Notes under the pieces: model-generated | What the model was told of the DNA's origin: nothing | Database searches by the model: none | The model's input: only the letters and a program-made list of their open reading frames with translations | NCBI GenBank assembly: GCA_029243485.1 | Contig: JAQWRY010000001.1 | Location: 62,001-126,000, forward strand | From: Candidatus Binatia bacterium | GTDB taxonomy: Bacteria; Desulfobacterota; Binatia; UBA12015 | DNA: 64,000 nt | Direction of reading: 5' to 3' | Shown here: positions 25,840-34,650 of the stretch, piece by piece | How positions within the stretch are numbered: position 1 is the stretch's first letter | Layout of the letters: every line of letters starts with the position of its first letter | Made by a program: the position numbers and the translations under genes

Positions 25840-26475
25840 ATGACCCGGCTCCCAGGACTGGTTCGTGACGAGGACGGCACGAGCCGCTGCTGGTGGGGCG
25901 CCTCCTCGCCCGATTACGTCGCGTATCACGACGCCGAGTGGGGCTTCCCGGTGACCGACGACGTCCGGCTCTTCGAGAAGATCTGCCTCGAGGGATTTCA
26001 GGCGGGACTCAGCTGGATCCTCATCCTTCGCCGCCGCGAGTACTTCCGAACCGCGTTCGCCGACTTCGACTACGACAAGGTCGTGCGCTTCGACAAGCGG
26101 CGTGTCGACCGGCTCGTGAAGGACCCCGGGATCATCCGGCACCGCGGCAAGATCGAATCGACGATCAATAACGCCAAGCGGGCCCGCGAACTGACCCGCG
26201 AATTCGGATCACTCGCGGCCTACTTCTGGAGCTTCGAGCCGCCGGCAAAAGATCGACCAAAGCGGCTGACTCGCCGCTACCTCTCCGAGAACCCCCACTC
26301 ACCCGCGTCCGCTGCGCTCAGCAAGGATCTGCGCAAGCGAGGTTGGACCTTCGTCGGCCCCACGACGCTCTATGCCTTCATGCAGGCGATGGGGCTGGTG
26401 AACGATCACCTGCCGGGGTGCGCCGCACACGAGCCGGCGGAGCGGGCGCGCGCCCGACTCCGCCGTCCCACGTAA
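25840..26475 (+). CDS. tag: DNA-3-methyladenine glycosylase I
   Basis: Removes 3-methyladenine from alkylated DNA. 211 residues from the ATG at 25840. The zinc-binding site is intact: C in SRCWWG and H in YHDAEWG near the N-terminus, and H and C of NDHLPGC near the C-terminus. FEKICLEGFQAGLSWI, HRGKIESTINNAK and the fold around FVGPTTLYAFMQAMGLVNDH match Tag closely. The ATG at 25786 in the same frame overlaps the divergent LLM gene start and is disfavoured. Constitutive expression is usual for Tag. Confidence 0.95.
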   Translation: MTRLPGLVRDEDGTSRCWWGASSPDYVAYHDAEWGFPVTDDVRLFEKICLEGFQAGLSWILILRRREYFRTAFADFDYDKVVRFDKRRVDRLVKDPGIIRHRGKIESTINNAKRARELTREFGSLAAYFWSFEPPAKDRPKRLTRRYLSENPHSPASAALSKDLRKRGWTFVGPTTLYAFMQAMGLVNDHLPGCAAHEPAERARARLRRPT

Positions 26476-26481
26476 GAGAGC

Positions 26482-29400
26482 CTACTCGATGTAGCCGAGG
26501 GCGCGTAGGCGGTCTCGTGTGGCGTCGTCCATCTCGACGTCGCCCCCCGTCTCGACCGCATCGTCGGTCGCACCGGTGCTGATGGCGATGATCTCCTTGT
26601 CGAGATCCGCGATCTCGACCTCATGATCGGCCGCCAGGTTGCGCTGCTCCGCCGGGTCGCCCTCGACGTCGAACAACTCGACCTCGGGCAGACCCCGCGG
26701 GTTCCCGGCCTGCGAACGGATTAGCTTGGTCGGGCCCTTGCGGACGGCCGTGATGATGTTCCCCTCGTGATCTTCTTCGGCAAACGCGACGCGCGCGCTC
26801 GGGATGCCCTCGGAGAGATCCGCGCCCTGCCATTCATCGGGCAGCGGCGCTCCGGCCGCCGAGAGAATCGTCGGCGAGACATCGAGGAGTCGAGCGACGC
26901 CGCTCGGCCGCCCCGACAGGTACGTGCCCGCCGGGAACTTCGTGATGAGCGGCACGGCGATCTGCTCATTGTAGAGCGTGGTTCCGTGCCACCAGCCGCC
27001 GTGCTCCTGAAACTCCTCGCCGTGATCCGCCGTCAGAATGATCAGCGTGTTGCCGTAGAGATCGAGGCTCTTCAGCTGCTCGACGAGGTGCCCGAAGGAC
27101 TCGTCCATGTAGGAGATCTCGCCCGCGTACAACTCCTTCATCTCAGCAGCGTCTTCCGCCGGGGGATTCTGGTTCTCCACGCGCGCGATGCCCTTGCCGT
27201 CGTACGGATGCGTGAAGTACGGATCGTGCGGATCCATGTAGTGAAGCAGCGTGAAGAACCGGTCGTCCTTGTGCCGCTCGATCCACGGCAGCGCGTCCTC
27301 GTTCACTGTGCGGGAATCCTGGTAGTACTGCTCGACCCAGCGATCCTTGAACAGCTTGAAGTTCACGACACGCAGGATGCTGTAGATGACGAGCTTCGAG
27401 GACGACTCCTCCGCGCCGAACAGGTAGTCCGGTGCAAAGTACGTGTACTCATCGAAGCCCTGCTGGAAGTTGAACGACGGCGCGAGGTTGATGTTCGAGA
27501 CGAAGCCCGACGTCGTGTAGCCCTGCTCCTGCATCGCATCGGCTAGGGTCGTCACGTCCGGCAGCACCGACGGCTTGCTCATCGCGCCGTGCGACGACGC
27601 GTACAGAGAGGTCAGAATCGTGGCAACCGACGGCTTCGTCCACGAGGACTGGCCGAACGCCTCCCAGGTCGCGCCATCCGCCGCGACGGCATCGATGTTG
27701 GGGCTGAGGCCGCGGGGATCACCGTAGGAACCGAGATGATCCGCGCGCAACGTATCCACGATGACGAGAACGACGTTCGGCTTGTCTTGGAGGTGCGCCG
27801 GTATCTCTGCACGCACCGGCGGTTGCACCGGCGATTCCGCCGGCCCGAGAAGCGCGCCGAGGCCCATCACGACGACGAGAAGGCCGACCGCCGGAAGCGG
27901 ACGCGCGATCGCGCCCGCGGGCGACCCGAAGAACCGGCGTCCAACGGTCAGCAAAAGGATCACGAGAACGGCCGCCCCACCGAGAACTCCGAGGAGCACC
28001 GGTACCGGGGGCATCTGCTCGAGATAGACGTCTCGTCGCAGCCGAAAGATCGCGATCATGAGGCCGAAGGGAATCAGAGTCGCCGTGAGACCCAATGCCG
28101 GAACCCACGACCGCACCTCGTCTATCCGCATCGGCAAGACGCTCAGCACGGCACCGCCGACGGCGCCGAGCCCACCGAGGAGCAACGCGTAGACGAGCGG
28201 ACCGAACCAAAGAACCTGTGAATCTTCGCCGAAGCCTCCGGCGCCGATGACGAACGCCTCGGTGAGACCGATGACGATGCCCGCGAGAACGCCCGCGCCG
28301 AGACCGGCACCGGCGGACGCCAGGAGGCGCTGCGGCTGCGGAATAGGCGCTCCCACCGCGGCCGCGGCGTCGTCCGTCTCCGCCTCGAGGTCTTCCATCC
28401 CAAGAGAAACCGCCTGCTTCGCCGCCTCCTCGTAGTCGACCTGCTTTCCGTCCACCCGGCAGTACGCGGGAGTATAGCCCTTCCCGCGCGCGAGCCAGAA
28501 GAAGACACCGAACAGCGTCGGAACTTCACCGACCCAGAAGCCGAGCGTCGCCGAAACACCGGCGACGATGGGCCCGACGAGCGCGCCGATGGTCAGCACC
28601 TGCGCTGCTTCGCGGACACCCATGCCGCCGATCGTGGGTCCGATGACCGTCGCGAAGATCTGAATCGCGGAGCCGAAGACGATCGGCCAGAACAGCGCCT
28701 CACCTGCCGCGCCGACCGCGAGAGCCATGAAGTAATACATCACAGCCGTCGAGAAATGCAGGAGGAAGCTCAGCAGCAGGAGAAGAAGAACGAGTCCCTT
28801 CTTGTCACGGTAGGCCGCCGCAGAATTCGACAACCGCATGACGAGGCCCTGGATACGATCCTTCGCGGGGATCGGCGTGTTTTCGATCACCCACTGGACG
28901 AGCCCCGGGAACCACAGAATCGCGAGCAAGGCGCTGATGATGCCCAGCGCGACCGGCACCGTAATCAATGCCACGCTCATCGCGTTGTCGCCGAAGATCG
29001 ACATGCCCATCGGCAGCGCGACGAGGAAAGTCATGAAGATCCCGGTGACGCCGAGAACCTTCTCGAGCGCCGTAGCTGCCGTTACCTCGACCGTCCGACC
29101 GCTGAAGCGTGACGCGTCGTAGAGCTTGTACGCATCGAGACCCGCCGTACTCGGCAGGAAGAAGCCGATCACCCGCCCGATCAGGAACGCACCGAAGATG
29201 TGCCAGAACGGGAGCTCGATCCCCTGCCCGCGCAGCACGAGCTGCCAGCGATACATCGATGCCATCACGCCGCCGAAGCGGACCGCCGAGCCGATCAGGA
29301 TGAACGTCCAGAACGTGACCGGATCGATGCTTCCGACCAGGTCGACGATCAGCTTGTAGGCGGGCACGACCTCGCCCGCGCCGTCCGCTACCGGAGCCGT

Positions 29401-29538
29401 CAGCAGGAGCCAAAGGATCCGGCCGGTGAACGCGACCTTGAGGAAGTTGGCGGCGCTCGCCCGGAGCGAACCGGAGAAGACAAACCGGACCAACAGGAAG
29501 GCGAGGCCGAATACGGCACCTTCAAAGAGCAGATTCAT
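26482..29538 (-). CDS. Flippase-like membrane domain fused to alkaline-phosphatase/sulfatase-superfamily domain
   Basis: 1018-residue fusion. Residues about 1-350 form many transmembrane helices of the LPG-synthase/AglD/UPF0104 flippase-like family (YRWQLVLRGQGI; LPSTAGLDAYKLYDASR; GGMGVREAAQ). A charged linker (about 360-400) leads to four or five more helices (410-570). Residues 585-1018 are a periplasmic sulfatase-fold domain: VLVIVDTLRADHLGSYG, then SSWTKPSVATILTS with T634 where sulfatases have Cys/Ser, a DPHDPY motif and LTADHGEEF. Threonine is the nucleophile in phosphoethanolamine-transferase-type members, so a phospho-ester reaction is more likely than sulfate release. It ends LRALGYIE, a C-terminal motif shared with the sulfatase at 46872. 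A lipid-linked glycan role is inference. Confidence 0.8.
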   Translation of the reverse strand: MNLLFEGAVFGLAFLLVRFVFSGSLRASAANFLKVAFTGRILWLLLTAPVADGAGEVVPAYKLIVDLVGSIDPVTFWTFILIGSAVRFGGVMASMYRWQLVLRGQGIELPFWHIFGAFLIGRVIGFFLPSTAGLDAYKLYDASRFSGRTVEVTAATALEKVLGVTGIFMTFLVALPMGMSIFGDNAMSVALITVPVALGIISALLAILWFPGLVQWVIENTPIPAKDRIQGLVMRLSNSAAAYRDKKGLVLLLLLLSFLLHFSTAVMYYFMALAVGAAGEALFWPIVFGSAIQIFATVIGPTIGGMGVREAAQVLTIGALVGPIVAGVSATLGFWVGEVPTLFGVFFWLARGKGYTPAYCRVDGKQVDYEEAAKQAVSLGMEDLEAETDDAAAAVGAPIPQPQRLLASAGAGLGAGVLAGIVIGLTEAFVIGAGGFGEDSQVLWFGPLVYALLLGGLGAVGGAVLSVLPMRIDEVRSWVPALGLTATLIPFGLMIAIFRLRRDVYLEQMPPVPVLLGVLGGAAVLVILLLTVGRRFFGSPAGAIARPLPAVGLLVVVMGLGALLGPAESPVQPPVRAEIPAHLQDKPNVVLVIVDTLRADHLGSYGDPRGLSPNIDAVAADGATWEAFGQSSWTKPSVATILTSLYASSHGAMSKPSVLPDVTTLADAMQEQGYTTSGFVSNINLAPSFNFQQGFDEYTYFAPDYLFGAEESSSKLVIYSILRVVNFKLFKDRWVEQYYQDSRTVNEDALPWIERHKDDRFFTLLHYMDPHDPYFTHPYDGKGIARVENQNPPAEDAAEMKELYAGEISYMDESFGHLVEQLKSLDLYGNTLIILTADHGEEFQEHGGWWHGTTLYNEQIAVPLITKFPAGTYLSGRPSGVARLLDVSPTILSAAGAPLPDEWQGADLSEGIPSARVAFAEEDHEGNIITAVRKGPTKLIRSQAGNPRGLPEVELFDVEGDPAEQRNLAADHEVEIADLDKEIIAISTGATDDAVETGGDVEMDDATRDRLRALGYIE

Positions 29539-29703
29539 AGGCTTAGATTGGGTCCCAGTCGGGGTGGGCTCGGCACCGGAGTGCCCCGGGAAAGAGGCCG
29601 CCGAGCGGTTGGAAGATCAAACCGCGAGGGTACCGACGTCGCCAACGGTGGGCAAGGCGGAAAGCCTGCGAAAACGGAGGCTTCTGGTCGACGACGCAGG
29701 AAT

Positions 29704-29719
29704 CATGGCCCTTGCCATG
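29704..29719 (-). terminator. Candidate hairpin after the dehydratase gene
   Basis: Perfect inverted repeat CATGGC-CCTT-GCCATG, about 22 bases beyond the stop of the leftward dehydratase gene. A short stem with a tetraloop and no clear T-run; could end transcription or be chance. The rest of 29539-29740 shows nothing recognisable. Confidence 0.3.
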
Positions 29720-29740
29720 GGTCCGGATGAGGCGACCGCT

Positions 29741-30868
29741 TCAGTCGTGCCGGGAGATGAGGGACACCTCGGCTTGCGCGGTGGCGGTCACCTGGTCTCG
29801 GTGGTTGATCGTCCAGAGGTCCAGTCGGGCCAGCTTCTGTCCGTCTCGCTCGAACTTCTCGGCGACCTTCCCGGTCGCCCAGGTGACGTCCCCGAGGTAG
29901 TTGAATCGCCGGTAGCGGGAGTCGATGAAGGACAGGAAGCCGTCGTCGCCCACCCAGTCGGTCACGGCCTGACACATCCACGACAGGCGCTCGAGCCCCA
30001 GATCGTAGGCGCCGGGGAGACCGAGCGTGTCCTGCGTGAACTTGTTGTCCCAGTGGACGCGCTGCGGCGGCTCGGGCACCCCCTGCTCGTTGGGAACCAT
30101 CAGCTTCGGATGTCGCTCGAGCGCATCCGCCGCGACCGAGTTCCCGATGAGGTAGATGCCGAAGAACGCCTCAAAGGCGATTTCGGCCGTCGGAGTCAGT
30201 GGCCCCTTGATCACCCGGGACAGTTCCTCTCCTACTTCGACGTCCTCCCAGTAGCGGGTCGTGGTCCGCTCGTAGGACTTGTACTCGGCCATGAACCCCT
30301 CGATGTCTTCCGGGGTCCAGGTCGCGAGCTGCTCCTGCTCTTTGTAGACCGACTTCTCGCGCGCCTTGTTCCGGTCCGCGCGCATGTACGTGTCGCTGCG
30401 CTTGCCGAGGTACTCGCCCTCAACGGTGTGATAGACGGCCTCATAGGTCTGGTAGACCGTCCGGCTCCCGACGAACTTGCTCTCTTTCTCGACGACGTCC
30501 TTCAGGTAGCACTTGGCCGTGATGCGATCGCCAAGCAGGATCGGCCGCGCCCATTCGTAGTGCGAGCCCGACCAGATCGCGTGAACGCCGGGCAGCCCCT
30601 CGGGCAGACCCGCCGAACCCGGCGCACTGAGCGTGTCGTAGCAGCGGAGCACGACGCCTGGGCACTGCTGACGGCCCCAGCGGGTGCCCGCCGCGTACTC
30701 CGGGTCAACGTAGACGGGGCTCAGGTCACCGATCGCATGGGCCAGGTGCCAGATCGTGTCGCGGTTGACCTCGGTTCGCCAGGGCTTTCGGCCACCGAAG
30801 CCCTGCCCGATCCGCGCACGCAGCTTCGCGATGCCCTCATCCGTGATCTTGCCGTGCTCGTACGCCAT
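29741..30868 (-). CDS. FAS1-like/MaoC-family hotdog dehydratase
   Basis: 375-residue protein with two hotdog-fold halves. The N-terminal half (about 1-180) has the FAS1-like dehydratase pattern: IWHLAHAIGDLSPVYVD followed by YEWARPILLGDRITAKC. The C-terminal half carries NYLGDVTWATGKV and ends in short strands. Such proteins hydrate or dehydrate enoyl-CoA in fatty acid or aromatic degradation. ATG has GGGGAAG upstream; a weak -10 (GATAAT) lies about 25 bases before the start on the minus strand. No acyl-CoA operon neighbours, so its pathway is unknown. The catalytic D/H pair was not located with certainty. Confidence 0.78.
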   Translation of the reverse strand: MAYEHGKITDEGIAKLRARIGQGFGGRKPWRTEVNRDTIWHLAHAIGDLSPVYVDPEYAAGTRWGRQQCPGVVLRCYDTLSAPGSAGLPEGLPGVHAIWSGSHYEWARPILLGDRITAKCYLKDVVEKESKFVGSRTVYQTYEAVYHTVEGEYLGKRSDTYMRADRNKAREKSVYKEQEQLATWTPEDIEGFMAEYKSYERTTTRYWEDVEVGEELSRVIKGPLTPTAEIAFEAFFGIYLIGNSVAADALERHPKLMVPNEQGVPEPPQRVHWDNKFTQDTLGLPGAYDLGLERLSWMCQAVTDWVGDDGFLSFIDSRYRRFNYLGDVTWATGKVAEKFERDGQKLARLDLWTINHRDQVTATAQAEVSLISRHD

Positions 30869-31050
30869 CGCTTCCCCGCTTCCTCAACGGACATTATCTG
30901 ACCGCTACAGGCCGCCGCCACCGGGGCGCCCTATCCCTCCGCCTCATCGCACGTTATCCTAAGGGCCGGGACCGGGCCCACTGCCCGGAACCCTCCAAAC
31001 GACCGCTGAAACCCGCAGGAAAGGTCGACACCGCAGGGCGGTGCCGAGAT

Positions 31051-31611
31051 ATGACGATGAGCGAATCGAACGAGTGGATAGAGCTGTCACGAGACTGTGA
31101 GGCCGCCATGGTACCCGCCGGTCACACCGTCTTATTGCCCAAGGGCACCAAAGCCGTGATCACCCAGTCCCTCGGCGGCTCCTTCACCCTGCACGTCCCC
31201 GAGTACGGGGGCCTGATGCGCGTCTCGAGCAAGGATGCCGACGCGGTCGGCCAGGAGCCCGAGGCGGTGCCGACGGCCGAGGCAGAAGCCGGCGAAAGCG
31301 ATCTCGAGACGCTCGTCTGGGGTCAGCTGAAGACCTGCTACGACCCCGAGATCCCGGTCAACATCGTCGATCTCGGCCTCGTGTACGACATGCAGCTCCT
31401 CCCGTCCGACGAGGGGAAACACCGCGTGGAAGTGAAGATGACGCTCACCGCGCAAGGCTGTGGCATGGGCCCGAACATCGCCGCCGATGCCCAGTACAAA
31501 ATCGAGACGCTCCCCGACATCGAAAACGCGAACGTCGAGATCGTCTGGACGCCGATCTGGAACCCGAACATGATCTCGCCCGAAGGGCGTACCAAGCTAG
31601 GGATGGACTGA
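31051..31611 (+). CDS. sufT: SufT-family Fe-S cluster assembly protein (DUF59)
   Basis: 186 residues, of the length and layout of SufT proteins that have an N-terminal ~80-residue extension and a C-terminal MIP18/DUF59 domain. The domain shows DPEIPVNIVDLGLVYDMQ and the metal- or cluster-binding cysteine in TAQGCGMGPNIAADA. These proteins help mature Fe-S enzymes in the cytoplasm. No other suf genes are here. Next comes citrate synthase seven bases downstream. ATG at 31057 is an alternative start. A small hairpin (31029-31043) precedes the gene. Confidence 0.88.
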   Translation: MTMSESNEWIELSRDCEAAMVPAGHTVLLPKGTKAVITQSLGGSFTLHVPEYGGLMRVSSKDADAVGQEPEAVPTAEAEAGESDLETLVWGQLKTCYDPEIPVNIVDLGLVYDMQLLPSDEGKHRVEVKMTLTAQGCGMGPNIAADAQYKIETLPDIENANVEIVWTPIWNPNMISPEGRTKLGMD

Positions 31612-31618
31612 GGAACGA

Positions 31619-32944
31619 ATGCCGAACGATTCACTGACCGTCGTCGACAACCGCACGGGTAAGACCTACGAAATCCCGATCGAGCACGACACAATTCCGG
31701 CGTCGGAGCTCGCCAAGATCAAAGCGAGCCCCGACGGACCTGGCCTGTGGAGCTTCGACGTCGCAATCGCCAATACCGCGACGTGCAAGAGCAACATCAC
31801 CTATCTGGATGGCGAGGGCGGCGTCCTTCGCTACCGCGGCTATCCCATCGAGGAGCTCGCCGAGCGCAGTAGCTATCTCGAAGTCGCCTACCTGCTCGTG
31901 AAGGGCGAGCTGCCCTCCACCACGCACTTCCAGATGTGGCAGCACAACATCAAGATGCACACGATCGTGCACGAGAACCTGAAGCAGTTCATCGACGGGT
32001 TCCGCTACGACGCGCATCCGATGGGCATTCTCATTGGCACGGTCGCCGCGCTGTCGACCTTCTACCCCGACGCGAAGGCCATTCACGACGTCGAGTCGCG
32101 CCGCGTGCAGACGCGCCGGCTCATCGCGAAGCTCCCGACGATCGCGGCCCTCGCGTTCCGCCACAGCCGCGGCCTGAAGTACGTTTCGCCCGACAACGAT
32201 CTCTCGTACACCGGCAACTTCCTGTCGATGCTGTTCAAGATGACTGAGCTGAAATACCGGCCGAACCCGGTGCTCGAGAAGGCACTCGACGTGCTCTTCA
32301 TTCTGCACGCCGACCACGAGCAGAACTGCTCCACCACGACGGCCCGGGTCGTCGGAAGCTCACATGCCGACCCCTACTCGGTCGTGTCGGCCGCCGCCGC
32401 CGCACTCTCGGGCCCGCGACACGGCGGGGCGAGCGAAGACGTGGTCCGGATGCTCCACGAGGTCGGCAGCGTCGACAAAGTCCCCGAGTTGATCAAAGCC
32501 GTCAAAGCTGGCGACCGTCGGCTCATGGGCTTCGGCCATCGCGTGTACAAGAACTACGACCCCCGCGCGCGAATCATCAAACAGATCGCGTACGACGTCT
32601 TCGAGGTCACCGGAAAGAACCCGGCGATCGACGTCGCTCTCGAACTCGAGCGCATTGCCCTCGAGGACGAGTACTTCATCGAGCGACGCCTGTACCCCAA
32701 CGTCGACTTCTACTCGGGGACGATCTACGAGGCGATGGGCTTCCAGATGGAGATGTTCCCGGTCCTGTTCGCGATCGGCCGCACCGCCGGCTGGGTCGCT
32801 CAGTGGGCGGAGATGCTCGAGAACGACGAGCGAATCGCCCGGCCGCGCCAGATGTACCTAGGCGAGGGCGAGCGGGCCTACGTCCCCCTCGATCGCCGCA
32901 ACGACGGCGGCGAGGGCGAACCCGAGATCCGCGGCCCCTACTGA
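31619..32944 (+). CDS. gltA: Citrate synthase
   Basis: Type II citrate synthase, 441 residues, condensing acetyl-CoA and oxaloacetate in the TCA cycle. The active-site histidines and aspartate are in ILHADHEQNCSTTT, SGPRHGGASEDV and GFGHRVYKNYDPRA. The N-terminal GLWSFDVAIANTATCKSNIT and YRGYPIEELAERS segments are typical. It starts seven bases after sufT and probably shares its transcript. A GC-rich hairpin just beyond the stop is a likely terminator; it lies inside the end of the convergent lipoprotein gene. Confidence 0.95.
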   Translation: MPNDSLTVVDNRTGKTYEIPIEHDTIPASELAKIKASPDGPGLWSFDVAIANTATCKSNITYLDGEGGVLRYRGYPIEELAERSSYLEVAYLLVKGELPSTTHFQMWQHNIKMHTIVHENLKQFIDGFRYDAHPMGILIGTVAALSTFYPDAKAIHDVESRRVQTRRLIAKLPTIAALAFRHSRGLKYVSPDNDLSYTGNFLSMLFKMTELKYRPNPVLEKALDVLFILHADHEQNCSTTTARVVGSSHADPYSVVSAAAAALSGPRHGGASEDVVRMLHEVGSVDKVPELIKAVKAGDRRLMGFGHRVYKNYDPRARIIKQIAYDVFEVTGKNPAIDVALELERIALEDEYFIERRLYPNVDFYSGTIYEAMGFQMEMFPVLFAIGRTAGWVAQWAEMLENDERIARPRQMYLGEGERAYVPLDRRNDGGEGEPEIRGPY

Positions 32945-33657
32945 ACCGAGAAGGCCCCCGCCGTGAGGGCGGGGGCGTTGGGCACCCACCTACGGACGCG
33001 CTCACGCATCAGCGGCGCGCCGTCGAGGTAGTACTCCCCCGCAAACGGGAACTGATACCCGTCCACCGCGCGGTAGTCCGAGAATCGGGCGTCCAGAACT
33101 CCTTTGCCGATCAAAGCTAGGGCGACGGTGCCACGTGCCCGCGACAGGAGGCCCCGATCATCGAAGAACAGCTCGAAAGAGCCCGGTATATCCGCGAACG
33201 ACGCGCGGAGGCCCGCGGACGCCCCGGGCGGGAGTTCGTCACGGTCGAGTTCGCGCCACGAGACCCGAGGATCTCGCAGGACGTCGAGCGACGTCACCGC
33301 GAACCACTGCGCCTGACTGCGCACGTCGCCGTCACCCTTGACCGCCGGTAGGGTCGCCCCGCCCAGTTGATGGCGGGCCATCGTGCCGTCGAACAGAAGA
33401 CGCTGCTCCTCACCGAGCGTCGGCAGGGTCCAGCGAAAGGACTCCGGGACGCGATACGCGAGTGACCAGGTCCATTCTCCCGGCACGCCGGCCACGACCG
33501 TCGCATCGACCTCCTTGTCGTACGACTCGAGCGCCCCCCCCCGCGCGTCGATGGCCCGGTCGACCAGAGTCTGCGAGCACGATGCCTGGAAAACCACGAG
33601 CAGCGCACACGCGAATGCGCGGCAGGGCTTTCGACTTTCGCAGAGAAAGGAGATCAT
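32938..33657 (-). CDS. Predicted lipoprotein, LolA-like fold possible
   Basis: 239 residues with an N-terminal basic stretch, hydrophobic core and lipobox (FQASC; Cys around residue 27), so it is probably a lipoprotein. The body has alternating beta strands of the type ...FRWTLPTLGEEQRLLFDGT... and ...YQFPFAGEYYLDGAPL..., a pattern seen in LolA/LolB-like folds, but I do not recognise a named family. Its stop overlaps the end of gltA (convergent). Its ATG lies only six bases from the GTG of the next gene, on the opposite strand, so promoters must lie within coding sequence of one or both. Confidence 0.65.
   Translation of the reverse strand: MISFLCESRKPCRAFACALLVVFQASCSQTLVDRAIDARGGALESYDKEVDATVVAGVPGEWTWSLAYRVPESFRWTLPTLGEEQRLLFDGTMARHQLGGATLPAVKGDGDVRSQAQWFAVTSLDVLRDPRVSWRELDRDELPPGASAGLRASFADIPGSFELFFDDRGLLSRARGTVALALIGKGVLDARFSDYRAVDGYQFPFAGEYYLDGAPLMRERVRRWVPNAPALTAGAFSVQ
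32954..32976 (+). terminator. Terminator-like hairpin after gltA
   Basis: Nine-base GC stem (GCCCCCGCC / GGCGGGGGC) with a five-base GTGAG loop, starting ten bases after the gltA stop. There is no T-run on the plus strand. It is inside the 3' end of the convergent lipoprotein gene, so it is also coding. Confidence 0.5.
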
Positions 33658-33663
33658 CTATTC

Positions 33664-34650
33664 GTGCCGACGTCCGTGCCCTACCGAGAATCGAACGTCA
33701 GGGTCCACATCGTCGTGGCTCTCTTTTTCCTCCTGGTCGGAGCCGGCTGCAAGCCCGCCGTCCCCGGCTGGCCTCGCTTGGCTCCTAAGCCCACCCCGCC
33801 GGGCCTCTGGAGCGAGGTCGGCATCCACAACCATTGGATCACCGTCAACATCGGCCTTCCCCATCACGGCCGGCCGCCCTACCCGGTCCTGCTCAATCCC
33901 ATCGTGCCCGATCATGAGCTTCTCGAGCGAGGAATCGGCGTCGTCCGCTGGAAGACGAACTGGGAGATCCTCTCCGGCCTCAGCAAGCCGAAAGCCACCC
34001 CGGGTCCGGGCGCCAAGAAGCCAGAGACCGTGGGTGCCTGGCTCCTCCGTGCGCCTCGACCCGGGATCATCGGCCGGGCCTACTTCCAGCTGATCACGAC
34101 CGAGGCACACGAGACCATCCCGGCCGTCGTCGACTACCTCCTCACGTTGCCCGACATCGATCCCGAGCAGATCGCGATCGCCGGCAGTTCCACGGGAGGC
34201 TTCACGGCGCTGCAGGCACTGGCGGAAGAGCCTCGACTGGCGCTCGGCGTGGTCCAGGTCGCGTGCGGCGAATACCGGATGTTCCTGCAGTCGTCCTCCC
34301 TCGGACTCGACGACCAGGAGCGGTGGCTCGTCGACGGGGAGATGGTTCTCGACGAGAAGTACGGCGAGAAGATCGATGCGATCGAGCCGGCCGCGCGAGC
34401 CGAGCTCTTGCCGCCGCGGCCGCTGCTTCTCCTCTCCGGGGCTCAGGACCGGGCCATCCCGCCTGCGTGCGTGCACAGGAGCGCCGACCGCTTCGCCGCA
34501 GCCTTCGAGGCCGCCGGGGTTCCCGACCGCTTCGAGTGGGTCGAGTTCGAGGATCTCGGCCACGACATCGGCCCTCCGGGCCAGGCCCTCATCCTCGAAT
34601 TCCTCGAGCGCTGGCTCGTGCTCGACCCGCGACTACTCGACGTCCGCTGA
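33664..34650 (+). CDS. Alpha/beta-hydrolase lipoprotein (esterase/peptidase-like)
   Basis: 328 residues, GTG start with AAGGAGAT upstream. A short N-terminal hydrophobic segment ends in LVGAGC, a good lipobox, so it is likely anchored in the envelope. The nucleophile elbow is G-S-S-T-G (IAIAGSSTGGFTALQ), the acid is probably the D of LLLSGAQDRAIPPAC and the histidine that of FEDLGHDIGPPGQ. All three catalytic positions are in normal order for an alpha/beta hydrolase. Substrate not determined. The 3' end overlaps the TetR gene on the other strand by 18 bases. Confidence 0.82.
   Translation: MPTSVPYRESNVRVHIVVALFFLLVGAGCKPAVPGWPRLAPKPTPPGLWSEVGIHNHWITVNIGLPHHGRPPYPVLLNPIVPDHELLERGIGVVRWKTNWEILSGLSKPKATPGPGAKKPETVGAWLLRAPRPGIIGRAYFQLITTEAHETIPAVVDYLLTLPDIDPEQIAIAGSSTGGFTALQALAEEPRLALGVVQVACGEYRMFLQSSSLGLDDQERWLVDGEMVLDEKYGEKIDAIEPAARAELLPPRPLLLLSGAQDRAIPPACVHRSADRFAAAFEAAGVPDRFEWVEFEDLGHDIGPPGQALILEFLERWLVLDPRLLDVR

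Noticed and set aside
26767-27546. 259-codon plus-strand frame inside the flippase/sulfatase fusion region
   Set aside because: Antisense shadow of the sulfatase domain, which has all the motifs.
33660-33710. tRNA T-arm-like sequence near the hydrolase start
   Set aside because: Only one GTTCGATTC-like stretch on the minus strand; no acceptor or anticodon arms.
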